Assembly (NCBI GenBank): GCA_009379915.1
Contig: WHSV01000014.1
Span: 1 to 53,162 of the forward strand
Reading direction: 5' to 3'
Length of the DNA stretch: 53,162 bases
Source of the DNA: Actinomycetota bacterium
GTDB lineage: Bacteria > Actinomycetota > CADDZG01 > WHSQ01
Shown: one piece after another, positions 17,479-25,743 of the stretch
How positions within the stretch are numbered: the first letter of the stretch is position 1
Layout: each line of letters starts with the position of its first letter
Program-made: the position numbers and the translations under genes
Notes under the pieces: generated by a model
What the model saw: only the letters and a program-made list of their open reading frames with translations
Database searches by the model: none
Told to the model about the DNA's origin: nothing

Positions 17479-18288
17479 CTAACCGGTGTGGCGCGCCAGG
17501 TCCGCGCGCAGCTCGTCGGCGCCGAAGCCCTCGTCGGTGCGCGCTCGGAGGTCGAAGTAGACACGGAGCTCGACCGCGGCCATGAAGGGGAGTACCAGCG
17601 CGCTCACGATGGCGAAGATCAGAATGACGAAGAGCGTCTGGGCAACGGCGCTCAGAGCCAACAGAATTGGAAACACGAGGGCGAAGCCAAGTATCGCCAG
17701 AAGGAAGGCTACGAGCAGGAGCGTGAGAATCACCCGGCCCAGGCGGCCCCGAGCCCGTCTTCGCGTCTCCGTCCACGCGTCGGGAAACGATCGATTCTCG
17801 AGCACTGTCGTCGTCCCGATCAGAGGAGGCCCCCACCAGACGAAGAAGATCAGCGAGAGCGGCCGCAGGACACCGAAGAACATCGCTCCGGTGGATCCGA
17901 GAAGCACACACTGCACCACCGAGGGAAGGTCGGCCTTCAGAGCGGAGAGGGCCCGCCTCGGATTCGTCTCTCCCCCCACCAGTCCTTCAGCGATTAACGC
18001 GTGAGCGGCAAGAATCAGCGCGCTACCGATCAGAGACGGGAAGAGGAGGAACCAGAAAATGCTTCCGGCCTGGAGGAGCAGCGGAACGTCCAGGTTGGCG
18101 GCGATCAGCACCCACAGGGACCCTGCGATGAAAACCAGCGCCATCCCGGGCGCGAACAGCGTGAACAGCCCGAGGAAGTTTCTCTTGTAGAGGTGCCCGG
18201 AGTCCCTCAGGACACCGGTCATGGTCGCAATCCCCAGAAGCCGCTCGTCCGGCTCGTTCGGTCCTTGCTGGTCCGAGCTAGCCTCCAA
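17479..18288 (-). CDS. Multi-pass membrane protein, family not firmly assigned
   Basis: 269 residues with about six strongly hydrophobic segments after a polar 40-residue N-terminus. The C-terminal AVELRVYFDLRARTDEGFG resembles the ending of actinobacterial glycerophosphodiesterase-type membrane-domain and DUF975-like proteins, but I cannot assign it with confidence. The start overlaps the DUF3618 gene by 11 nt, making it the last gene of a four-gene operon of envelope proteins. Confidence 0.7.
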   Translation of the reverse strand: MEASSDQQGPNEPDERLLGIATMTGVLRDSGHLYKRNFLGLFTLFAPGMALVFIAGSLWVLIAANLDVPLLLQAGSIFWFLLFPSLIGSALILAAHALIAEGLVGGETNPRRALSALKADLPSVVQCVLLGSTGAMFFGVLRPLSLIFFVWWGPPLIGTTTVLENRSFPDAWTETRRRARGRLGRVILTLLLVAFLLAILGFALVFPILLALSAVAQTLFVILIFAIVSALVLPFMAAVELRVYFDLRARTDEGFGADELRADLARHTG

Positions 18289-18472
18289 CTCGCCGCTTGG
18301 CGATCATTCCGAGGACGAGGAGCCCTACCAGGGCCGCGGCACCGACGGCGACCTTCTTGCCCACCTCTGCGGCTCCGACCTTGGCCTCATCGATCAGCTG
18401 GTCGACCTTGACGGCCATCTCCTCGCGTGTTCGTTCGATCTCCTCTACCGTTTGCCGAGGGTCTTGGCCCAT
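18278..18472 (-). CDS. DUF3618-type small membrane protein
   Basis: 64 residues. A charged N-terminal helix (DPRQTVEEIERTREEM) of the DUF3618 type is followed by one transmembrane helix near residues 40-58 and a basic tail. The family is found next to Holin-X proteins in actinobacteria; its function is unknown. It overlaps the upstream Holin-X gene by 28 nt and the downstream membrane gene by 11 nt, so translation is tightly coupled. Confidence 0.82.
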   Translation of the reverse strand: MGQDPRQTVEEIERTREEMAVKVDQLIDEAKVGAAEVGKKVAVGAAALVGLLVLGMIAKRRVGG

Positions 18473-18867
18473 TCGATGTCCTCCTTAACCGTCTGCTTGG
18501 TGAGATCTGCCTTGATCGGAGTCGCCAGCTTCCGTCGGGCGAACAGCACCGCTCCCACTCCGACCAGTATCAGGATCAGGGCCGTGACCAGATCGGCGAC
18601 CCAGGTCCAGAGAAATGTGTCGAGTCCGTCTCGCACCGCAAGGAGCAGAAAGATCAGCGCGAAGAAGCCGAAGACGGCCGCGATCACGATACTCGCGATG
18701 CCCTTGGCCTTGGCCGCCACCGAAGAGCCCAGCTCCTGCTTGGCGAGGTCGATCTCCTTGCGGATGAGCGTGGAAAAGTCCTCGGAGATCTCCTTCACGA
18801 GCTGTCCTACCGACTTCTTGCCGTTGCTGCCTCCATAGAGATCGTCGTTCGTGGGTCGGTCGCTCAA
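18445..18867 (-). CDS. Actinobacterial Holin-X / phage-holin-III-like envelope protein
   Basis: 140 residues: an amphipathic N-terminal region (VKEISEDFSTLIRKEIDLAK) typical of DUF1469/Holin-X, two transmembrane helices near residues 55-78 and 88-110, and a charged C-terminus. Despite the family name this is a chromosomal envelope protein, not evidence of a prophage. Its start overlaps the BrkB-like gene by 4 nt. Confidence 0.83.
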   Translation of the reverse strand: MSDRPTNDDLYGGSNGKKSVGQLVKEISEDFSTLIRKEIDLAKQELGSSVAAKAKGIASIVIAAVFGFFALIFLLLAVRDGLDTFLWTWVADLVTALILILVGVGAVLFARRKLATPIKADLTKQTVKEDIEWAKTLGKR

Positions 18868-19670
18868 GGTGCCTCCTTGTCTCTATCGGCTAGAGAGAAT
18901 TCACGAGACTGCCGTCTTTCCGCAAGCACGGCATTCAACTCGGCCGCCAGGAGGGTTACCTGGCTGAGCAGGTAAGCCGAGATGAGCAAACCCGCCGTCG
19001 TTGCAAAAGCTCCGAAAGTCGCATCGCGGCCGCTCCGACCCGATGCGAGGTACAGAGGACCGACGATCTTCAGCACCTCAAAGATAGCCCCTGCGAAGAC
19101 GGCACCCGGCATGACGTCACGCCAGGAGGGATTGACGCGGGGAAGGAACTTGAACGCGGCCGCGAACAGCAGGACGCTCAATAGAGCCCCGGCGATGAAG
19201 GCGAGAACGCTGACGAGGGGCGATTGAACGAGTTGTGCGGTCGCCCCCAGGGCAACAGACAGGAGCGGAATGGCGCCGAGGGTTGCGAGGAACCTGAGTG
19301 CATTGACTCGTTTCTGCACGAAGGTGCCCTCGTCCTCGAGACCTCGAATCCGGTTGAGCGCGTGTTCCAGCGCCACGATTCCGCCCGTTCCCGAGTAGAG
19401 GACGAGGAGGAGACCAGTCGCAGCCAGTCCGAAACGGGCGTCGGACAGGTTTTCGAGGGTGTCCTCCTGCAGCACCTGAGTCATGAGCGGGAAGGTCTCC
19501 GTGGCATCGATGATCTGCTCCTTGACGTTCTCGCTGATAAAGACCGCGAACCCAAGGGCGGAGACACCGAACAGGACCAGCGGGAAGACCGAGAAGAAGA
19601 TGAAGTACGTCAGCCCGGCCGCGTAGAAGGCTCCGTCCTGGTCGGAGAAACGCTTGAACGTCGTGAGCAC
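18864..19670 (-). CDS. YihY/BrkB family inner-membrane protein
   Basis: 268 residues with six transmembrane segments and the family motifs AAGLTYFIFFSVFPL near residue 17 and GRSGRDATFGAFATTAGLL near residue 210. The role of the family is unsettled (envelope or transport; not RNase BN as once claimed). The GTG at 19670 is the first usable start. An in-frame stretch upstream has no ATG/GTG/TTG but reads plausibly (RSRYGWLDV), so a rare start further up cannot be excluded. First gene of the minus-strand operon. Confidence 0.85.
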   Translation of the reverse strand: MLTTFKRFSDQDGAFYAAGLTYFIFFSVFPLVLFGVSALGFAVFISENVKEQIIDATETFPLMTQVLQEDTLENLSDARFGLAATGLLLVLYSGTGGIVALEHALNRIRGLEDEGTFVQKRVNALRFLATLGAIPLLSVALGATAQLVQSPLVSVLAFIAGALLSVLLFAAAFKFLPRVNPSWRDVMPGAVFAGAIFEVLKIVGPLYLASGRSGRDATFGAFATTAGLLISAYLLSQVTLLAAELNAVLAERRQSREFSLADRDKEAP

Positions 19671-19839
19671 GACGTCCAGCCAGCCGTAACGAGAGCGCGC
19701 GGTCTCAAGCCGCAGCTTTGCCTGCGCGCTCAGGTTCTTGACGGAACTCAGGATCCCTCGCTCCGTAGCGCTCGCATGGCCGCACGTTACCCCCGTTGGT
19801 GGGTCCTTAACGAGGGCGCTCGGGTACGGAGATGCCGGC

Positions 19840-20031
19840 TCAGCCGGCCTTGATCACCTTGTTGGCCTTGAGGCACTTCGTGCACACAGCCATCCTGCGC
19901 GGTGATCCGTCGACCAAGACCCGGATCTTCTGGATGTTCGGATTCCACCGGCGGCGGGTGCGCCGGTGTGAGTGCGAGATGTTGTTCCCGAATCCCGGGG
20001 TCTTTCCACAAACGTCACATACGGAGGGCAT
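19840..20031 (-). CDS. rpmB: 50S ribosomal protein L28
   Basis: 63 residues: MPSVCDVCGK at the start, basic SHSHRRTRRRW, then CTKCLKANKV at the end. Both CxxC pairs of the zinc-binding type are kept. The ATG at 20031 gives the normal L28 length; a longer frame upstream is not used. It is divergent from recG with a 59-bp shared control region, the usual arrangement. Confidence 0.95.
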   Translation of the reverse strand: MPSVCDVCGKTPGFGNNISHSHRRTRRRWNPNIQKIRVLVDGSPRRMAVCTKCLKANKVIKAG

Positions 20032-20090
20032 AGTGCCCAGCAGGCTACCAAATGCGCGCCTGAGTCCCAGACCGCTCCTATTCTGAGCGG

Positions 20091-22304
20091 ATGGCAGATG
20101 TCGTCCAGGCCCCTCCCAAGGGGCTCGAGCTCTTCGCCTCACCCCGCCGCCAGAGAAAGCTGGAGGTCACCGGCAAGAAAGCGAGGGGACTCGAGAAGCT
20201 CAACCTCGCCACCGTGCAGGATCTCCTCCAGCACTACCCGCGCCGCCACGTCGATCGGACGGAGGTCCGCACCATTCGGGACCTCGCCACGATGTCCGCC
20301 AAGGAGCGCGGCAAGGAGAGCCAGGTGCTGGCAAGGGTCGAGCGCATCGGGCGGCCCATCCGCACCAAGACCGGCAAGAAGCTCATCAAGGGACGCATCC
20401 GCGACGAGACCGGCTCCATCGCGGTCACCTGGTTCAACCTCGAGTGGGTGGCGCGCGCTCTCAAGCCGGGGACCGAGGCGTTCTTCTACGGCAAACTCGA
20501 TTCGTTTCGCGGCACACTGCAGATGACGATGCCGCGCTTCGAGCTCATTCGTACGGGGCGCGAGCCGTTCAACGTCGGTCGCATCATCCCCATCTACCCC
20601 GCGACCGCCGATCTCTCGAGCGACGAGATCAGGCGGTTGATCTGGGACAACCTGAACCAAACGGGCGACGTCATGGACCCGCTGCCCGATGAACTCCGCA
20701 GCAGGCTCCACTTGATGAAACGCGGAGACGCATTGAGGCTGTACCACTTCCCGGACGACATGACCGATGTGCAGTCGGCGGAGAACCGGCTGGTGTTCGA
20801 CGAAGTCTTCACGCTGCAACTAGGTCTCGTCTATCGCAAGCGAAGGCTCGAGCGCACGGTGCAGGGCATCAGCCACGCACTGCCGGCGCAAGACTCGCTG
20901 TCCGAGGTTTTTCTGACCCAACTCCCGTTCGAACCGACAGGCGGACAACGAAGGGCCTGCGACGAAGTGGCGGCCGACATGAACAGGTCCTTTCCGATGC
21001 ACCGGCTGCTCGAGGGTGAGGTCGGCTCGGGCAAGACCGTGGTTGCGCTGTACGCGTGCCTGTCCGCTATCGACGGGGGGCACCAGGCCGCGTTCATGGC
21101 TCCAACCGAGGTCCTCGCCGAGCAACACCTGCTCACCGTCAATGACTTGCTCGACCGCGCGTTCGGCGCGGAGGAGGCGCGCAATCTCTTCGCAAGCGTG
21201 AGCAGGCGACCGGTGGTTCGCTTGCTCACGGGTTCGACACCGCCCGCGCAGCGCGCCGAGATACTCCAAGGAGTGGCCGGGGGCGAAGTTGACCTGCTCA
21301 TAGGTACGCACGCTCTGATCCAGGATGCGGTGGACTTCGGGCGCCTCGGACTGGCCGTCGTCGACGAACAGCATCGCTTCGGCGTCCATCAACGGAAGCG
21401 TCTGCGCGACAAGGGCACCATGGGCGAGCCCGACATCCTCGTCATGACCGCAACTCCCATTCCGCGCACTCTCGCTGTATCCATCTACGGTGACCTCGAT
21501 CTATCGGTGCTCGACGAGCTCCCCGGTGGCCGGCAGCCCATCAGGACGCGCATCGCGGTGGGGGAAGAGGAGCGCGAGCGAGCCTACGAGCTCATCAGGC
21601 ACGAGGTGGCTGCGGGACGGCAGGCCTTCGTGGTCTATGCGCTGCGCGACGAATCCAACAAGATCGAGCTTCGGAGTGCGAAGGCCGAGGCCAAGCGGCT
21701 CGCCGAGGAAGTGTTTCCCGATCTCAAGATCGGGCTCGTCCACGGAGACATGAAGAGCATCGACAAGGAAGAGGCGATGACGGCCTTTCGCGACAACACC
21801 ACACAGGTCCTCGTCGCTACCACCGTGATCGAGGTCGGCGTTGACGTGCCCAACGCGACCGTCATGTTGATCGAGGACGCAGAACGGTTTGGACTGGCGC
21901 AGTTGCATCAACTGAGAGGACGAATCGGTCGCGGCGAGCACGAGTCCTTCTGTGTGCTCGCGACAGACCTCGATCTCTCGTTGGCATCGGAGGACGCGGC
22001 CATCGCACTCACCGCCGAGCGATTGCACGCCGTCGAGTCCACCGGCGACGGGTTCAAGCTCTCGATCGTCGACCTGCGGCAGCGGGGGGAGGGCCAACTC
22101 TTCGGAGCGCGTCAATCCGGAATGCCGCAGCTACGGCTTGCGCGCGTCCTGCAACACAAGAGGGTTGTGATCGCGGCGCGCGAGATGGCCGTGGAGATGA
22201 TCGACAAGGACCCGGAGCTCCGGGCCTACGAGCACATCGCTCTCGAGAGAGAGGTCAGAGACCGCTTCCCCGAGCACGCTCTGGACGTCGTCCAGTCGGG
22301 CTAG
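20091..22304 (+). CDS. recG: ATP-dependent DNA helicase RecG
   Basis: 737 residues: N-terminal wedge/OB domain (residues about 50-170), Walker A GEVGSGKT near residue 308, Walker B-type DEQHRFG near residue 425, and helicase C motifs ending in HQLRGRIGRGEHESFC. RecG remodels stalled forks and branch-migrates Holliday junctions. The length is normal. It leads the recG-rsmD-coaD run. Confidence 0.96.
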   Translation: MADVVQAPPKGLELFASPRRQRKLEVTGKKARGLEKLNLATVQDLLQHYPRRHVDRTEVRTIRDLATMSAKERGKESQVLARVERIGRPIRTKTGKKLIKGRIRDETGSIAVTWFNLEWVARALKPGTEAFFYGKLDSFRGTLQMTMPRFELIRTGREPFNVGRIIPIYPATADLSSDEIRRLIWDNLNQTGDVMDPLPDELRSRLHLMKRGDALRLYHFPDDMTDVQSAENRLVFDEVFTLQLGLVYRKRRLERTVQGISHALPAQDSLSEVFLTQLPFEPTGGQRRACDEVAADMNRSFPMHRLLEGEVGSGKTVVALYACLSAIDGGHQAAFMAPTEVLAEQHLLTVNDLLDRAFGAEEARNLFASVSRRPVVRLLTGSTPPAQRAEILQGVAGGEVDLLIGTHALIQDAVDFGRLGLAVVDEQHRFGVHQRKRLRDKGTMGEPDILVMTATPIPRTLAVSIYGDLDLSVLDELPGGRQPIRTRIAVGEEERERAYELIRHEVAAGRQAFVVYALRDESNKIELRSAKAEAKRLAEEVFPDLKIGLVHGDMKSIDKEEAMTAFRDNTTQVLVATTVIEVGVDVPNATVMLIEDAERFGLAQLHQLRGRIGRGEHESFCVLATDLDLSLASEDAAIALTAERLHAVESTGDGFKLSIVDLRQRGEGQLFGARQSGMPQLRLARVLQHKRVVIAAREMAVEMIDKDPELRAYEHIALEREVRDRFPEHALDVVQSG

Positions 22305-22352
22305 AACCGACTCGGGTAGCAAGGGGACCGCGCTTTTCGGTAGTTTGGAGCT

Positions 22353-22907
22353 ATGCGCGTCATCGCGGGAAAGGCAAAGGGACACCGGCTTAGGGCTCCG
22401 ATCCAGGGGACGAGACCGATGACCGACCGGATCAAAGAGTCTCTGTTCTCATCGCTCGGAGATCTCCAGGACAGGGTCGTGCTCGATCTCTACGCCGGAT
22501 CCGGATCACTTGGACTCGAGGCACTGTCGCGCGGGGCGCGCTCGGCCACCTTCGTCGAAAACGCCCGCGAGGCGATACTCAAGATCGAGCAGAACATCGA
22601 GGCTTGCGGCTTCGGCGACCGCTCCAACGTCGAATGGATGGAGGTCCAGTCGATGCTCGGGCGTCCCGCCATAGAACGCCACGACTTGATCTTCGTAGAC
22701 CCCCCGTACGCCCAGTCGGTAGAGGCCGTGCGCCGTGATCTCGAGGCGCTCGTCATGGGTGGGTGGCTGTCGGACGAGGGCCGCGTGATCGTGCACCGCA
22801 TGTCGAAGGACTTCAAGCTCGACGCCCTTGGCCTGAAGGTCATCTGGCAGCGCACATTCGGGCAATCCACCGTCCTCGTGTACACGCACGAGGACGAAGA
22901 AGAGTAG
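22353..22907 (+). CDS. rsmD: 16S rRNA (guanine-966-N2)-methyltransferase
   Basis: 184 residues: N-terminal MRVIAGKAKG, SAM-binding DLYAGSGSLGLEALSRGA near residue 49, and the catalytic DPPY near residue 113. It methylates G966 of 16S rRNA. coaD follows 9 nt downstream, a conserved pair. Confidence 0.95.
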   Translation: MRVIAGKAKGHRLRAPIQGTRPMTDRIKESLFSSLGDLQDRVVLDLYAGSGSLGLEALSRGARSATFVENAREAILKIEQNIEACGFGDRSNVEWMEVQSMLGRPAIERHDLIFVDPPYAQSVEAVRRDLEALVMGGWLSDEGRVIVHRMSKDFKLDALGLKVIWQRTFGQSTVLVYTHEDEEE

Positions 22908-22916
22908 TAGACCCGA

Positions 22917-23399
22917 GTGCGCGTCGCCCTCTGCCCCGGGTCGTTCGACCCACCCACGAACGGGCACATCGACGTCATCGAACGAGCCGCTCGTCATTTC
23001 GATCGCGTGATCGCGGCCGTCATTGCGAATCCATCGAAGGAGCCCCTGTTTCCTCTCGAGACCCGCAAGGATCTTCTCGCAGACGCTCTGGGTCACGTCG
23101 ACAATGCCTCGGTCGAATCGTTCGACGGGCTGCTCGTCGACTTCGCCAACGAGCGCAAGGTCTCCATCATCGTGAAGGGCCTGCGAGCGGTGTCGGATTA
23201 CGAGTACGAGTTGCAGATGGCTCAGATGAACGCGGCCCTCACCCATGGACTCGACACGCTTTTCCTGCCCTCGCAGCCCGAGTGGTCTTTCCTCTCGTCC
23301 AGCCTCGTCAAGCAGGTCAGCAAGTACGGAGGTGCGGTCGACGGGCTCGTCCCAACCAACGTGGCGCAAGCTCTCAAGGATCGGTTCGCTTCTTCCTGA
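22917..23399 (+). CDS. coaD: Phosphopantetheine adenylyltransferase
   Basis: 160 residues of the nucleotidyltransferase family. The N-terminal GSFDPPTNGHIDVI contains the TxGH adenylyl-binding motif, and GLRAVSDYEYELQMA is typical of CoaD. It makes dephospho-CoA. The GTG start lies close to the rsmD stop. Confidence 0.95.
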   Translation: MRVALCPGSFDPPTNGHIDVIERAARHFDRVIAAVIANPSKEPLFPLETRKDLLADALGHVDNASVESFDGLLVDFANERKVSIIVKGLRAVSDYEYELQMAQMNAALTHGLDTLFLPSQPEWSFLSSSLVKQVSKYGGAVDGLVPTNVAQALKDRFASS

Positions 23400-23597
23400 C
23401 GCCCCTGAAACCCGGTCGAGGCGTGCCCAAGTCCTCGAATCCCACCCCCCGCCTGGGTCCAAAAAGGGTTGCAGAGGGGGAAATCGTGGCACAATTGATG
23501 AATTCGCGGACTCCGGGGTAACTCCGGGGTATGGGTGCCACTCGGCATTGCGTCTCCTCCGCGGCAGAGCCAGGATTCAGAAAGGAAACCGGAGGAC

Positions 23598-24137
23598 ATG
23601 GACCTCATAGAACGCATCGAGGAACTACAGGTCCTCGTCGAAGAAGCGAAAGCGGTACCGCTCTCCTCGAGTGCCGTCATCAACCGAGAGGAGTTTCTCG
23701 AGCTCCTCGCCCAGCTCAAGCAAGAGGTGCCGGACGAGATCCGCCAGGCCCGCTGGATGAGTCGCGACCGCGACGAGCTCCTCGGCCGCGCCCGCAAGGA
23801 GGCCGAGCGGATCATCGCCGAGGCCCGAGAACAGCGCGACAGATTACTGTCGCGCACCGAGATCGTCCACGCCGCCGAGCGCGAGGCCGAACGGATCACC
23901 GATGACGCCAAGGAGCGCGCGGCCAAGATGCGTCTCGAAGCGGAGGACTACATCGACCAGAAGCTGGCAGGGTTCGAGATCCTCCTCAACAAGACCGTCG
24001 CGACCGTCGAGCGAGGCCGCGCCCAGCTCCAGGGCGAGAAGCACTCCTCGGTTCAGATGCCGGCTATCGACCCCAACGAGCCTCCTGCAGAGGGCCCCTT
24101 CGACGCCGCCCAGCTCGACGAGGAACCCGCGGTCTAA
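23598..24137 (+). CDS. DivIVA/SepIVA-like coiled-coil protein
   Basis: 179 residues, highly charged and helical. The stretch from about residue 50 to 150 is Glu/Arg/Ala-rich coiled coil of the ATP-synthase-b/DivIVA kind, followed by a proline-rich acidic tail. The position between coaD and yceD matches SepIVA of mycobacteria, a cell-division and envelope-growth factor; that link rests mainly on synteny. The ATG at 23598 has GGAGG 5 nt before it. The 198-bp gap before it contains ACTCCGGGGTA twice in tandem (about 23513-23534). Confidence 0.75.
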   Translation: MDLIERIEELQVLVEEAKAVPLSSSAVINREEFLELLAQLKQEVPDEIRQARWMSRDRDELLGRARKEAERIIAEAREQRDRLLSRTEIVHAAEREAERITDDAKERAAKMRLEAEDYIDQKLAGFEILLNKTVATVERGRAQLQGEKHSSVQMPAIDPNEPPAEGPFDAAQLDEEPAV

Positions 24138-24243
24138 GCTCCCTCAGTAAAGGCCGTTTAGGCCCCTCCGGAAAGAGCGAATTAGGGGCCTCTACCAGGG
24201 CTTTTACCCGCTCGATGGGCCTGGAGTGCTATCATGGCGGCCC

Positions 24244-24264
24244 CTGCGCGCTCCGGGCGCGCAG
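24244..24264 (+). promoter_or_regulatory. Leader hairpin before yceD-rpmF
   Basis: CTGCGCGC-TCCGG-GCGCGCAG is a perfect 8-bp GC stem 30 nt upstream of the chosen yceD start. A second inverted repeat, AGGCCCCT...AGGGGCCT, lies further upstream at about 24160-24195. Together they give a structured leader that could control the yceD-rpmF(L32) transcript. Confidence 0.45.
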
Positions 24265-24294
24265 CCACTCGATTCGACGACGGGGGTTTCGCGC

Positions 24295-24822
24295 GTGCAG
24301 GACCTCAGGCTTTCGGTCGCCGAGATTCTCGGCCGTCCGGGCGAATACCGAGACATCGCCGTACGGCGTCCGCTGCCGGGTGTCGGCATGGCCCTGGCGC
24401 GTTTGGGCGAACAGGGGATCGAGGGGGACCTGCGCATCGAGAGCGTCATCGAGGGAATCCTCGTCACCGGCAGAGTCCAGGGCGACGCCGTTATGCAGTG
24501 CGCGCGGTGCCTGAACGAGTTCCGCCAGGCCGTGACACTGCGTGTCTGCGAGCTGTTCGCCGGCCCGGGCCACGAGGCCTCGGAGGACGCCGACGTCTAT
24601 CAGGTCGAGGGCGTGGAGATAGATCTCGAGCCGATGGTTCGTGACGCGGTGACGCTTGCGTTGCCGCTCAACCCGCTGTGCAGGAAGGACTGCAAGGGGC
24701 TTTGCGGCACCTGCGGGACCGACCTGAACCAGGGGTCATGTGACTGCCAAGAAGACGATTTCGATCCGCGCTGGGCGGCCCTGTCCGACCTGCGCCAGCG
24801 GCTCGAGAACCAGGAGCTATAG
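24295..24822 (+). CDS. yceD: YceD/DUF177 family protein
   Basis: 175 residues. The YceD cysteines are seen as CARCLNEF near residue 66 and, C-terminally, CRKDCKGLCGTCG, probably binding zinc. It is conserved next to rpmF and linked to 23S rRNA/large-subunit assembly in other bacteria. The GTG at 24295 is chosen because it begins the conserved region (QDLRLSVAEIL) and has GGGGG upstream; an in-frame ATG at 24226 would start within the leader hairpin region. rpmF begins 8 nt downstream. Confidence 0.88.
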   Translation: MQDLRLSVAEILGRPGEYRDIAVRRPLPGVGMALARLGEQGIEGDLRIESVIEGILVTGRVQGDAVMQCARCLNEFRQAVTLRVCELFAGPGHEASEDADVYQVEGVEIDLEPMVRDAVTLALPLNPLCRKDCKGLCGTCGTDLNQGSCDCQEDDFDPRWAALSDLRQRLENQEL

Positions 24823-24830
24823 GAGGTCCG

Positions 24831-25007
24831 ATGGCCGTTCCGAAGAGAAGGAAGACGCGCTCCAAGATGCGCATGCGACGCGCTCACTGGCGATTGAAGG
24901 CCCCCACGCTGTCGCGCTGCCCTCAGTGTCGCGAGCCCAAGCAGCCCCACCGCGTCTGTCCCAACTGCGGCTACTACGCCGGTCGCCAGGTTGTCGAAAC
25001 CGACTGA
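24831..25007 (+). CDS. rpmF: 50S ribosomal protein L32
   Basis: 58 residues: MAVPKRRKTRSK at the start, then CPQC and CPNCGYY, the two CxxC zinc pairs of L32, ending in VVETD. AGGAGG lies just before the ATG. The 3' end lies 10 nt before the ATG chosen for rnc. Confidence 0.97.
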   Translation: MAVPKRRKTRSKMRMRRAHWRLKAPTLSRCPQCREPKQPHRVCPNCGYYAGRQVVETD

Positions 25008-25017
25008 CCCGGCGTCG

Positions 25018-25743
25018 ATGTTGACGGCGCTGGGCCTGCCCGCACGCGAGGGGTCCATCTACGAGCTCGCGCTTACACACCGGTCATACGCCTTCGAACA
25101 GAACGAGCCGCCGCCGCACAACGAGCGCTTGGAGTTCCTCGGAGATGCGGTTTTGGACCTCATCGTCACCGACCTCATCTTTCGAACGCGGCCGGAGATG
25201 GCCGAGGGTGATCTGGCGAAACTGCGGGCCTCGGTGGTCGAAGGAAGGACGCTCGCAGCGCTGGCGCGCGCGATGGGCCTTGGAGCCCACCTGCGGCTCG
25301 GCAAGGGAGAGGAGGCTTCGGGCGGACGGGACAAGACCTCGCTGCTCGAGGACACCTTCGAGGCCCTCGTGGGCGCCGTCTACATGGACCGGGGTCTCGG
25401 GTACCTGAAGGAGGTCCTCGTGCCGGTCTTCAGCACGCTCGTGGATGACTCGCTTGCCACCGGGAGTGGCTACGACTCCAAGACCGCGCTCCAGGAACAC
25501 GTGGTGCGGCAACACGGGGGCCGCCCGACCTACCGGGTGGCATCCTCCGGCCCCGACCACGACAAGAGATTCGTCGCACACGTCTACGTAACCGAGGAGC
25601 TTTACGGGGTGGGAACCGGCAGCAGCAAGAAGGCGGCCGAACAGGTCGCGGCAAGAGAGGCGCTCGAGCGTCTCGAGCTGGAGGCGTCCGAGCCGTCGGC
25701 GGACGTCGTCGCGGAGGCGAGGTCGGATGCCCGAGCTTCCTGA
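25018..25743 (+). CDS. rnc: Ribonuclease III
   Basis: 241 residues: RNase III catalytic signature ERLEFLGDAVLDL near residue 36, second acidic motif DTFEALVGAVYMD near residue 111, and a C-terminal double-stranded-RNA-binding domain (residues about 155-230, GTGSSKKAAEQVAA). It matures rRNA and cleaves structured RNA. Start choice: ATG at 25018. A TTG at 24991 inside rpmF would add nine residues and cannot be excluded. It overlaps mutM by 17 nt. Confidence 0.93.
   Translation: MLTALGLPAREGSIYELALTHRSYAFEQNEPPPHNERLEFLGDAVLDLIVTDLIFRTRPEMAEGDLAKLRASVVEGRTLAALARAMGLGAHLRLGKGEEASGGRDKTSLLEDTFEALVGAVYMDRGLGYLKEVLVPVFSTLVDDSLATGSGYDSKTALQEHVVRQHGGRPTYRVASSGPDHDKRFVAHVYVTEELYGVGTGSSKKAAEQVAAREALERLELEASEPSADVVAEARSDARAS

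Noticed and set aside
18445-18867. Holin annotation as evidence for a prophage
   Set aside because: Holin-X/DUF1469 proteins are ordinary chromosomal envelope proteins in actinobacteria; no phage genes are nearby.
23480-23540. Sigma-54-like GTGGCAC and tandem ACTCCGGGGTA before the DivIVA-like gene
   Set aside because: The -12 element does not fit and sigma-54 is rare in this phylum; the 11-bp duplication alone is too little to interpret.
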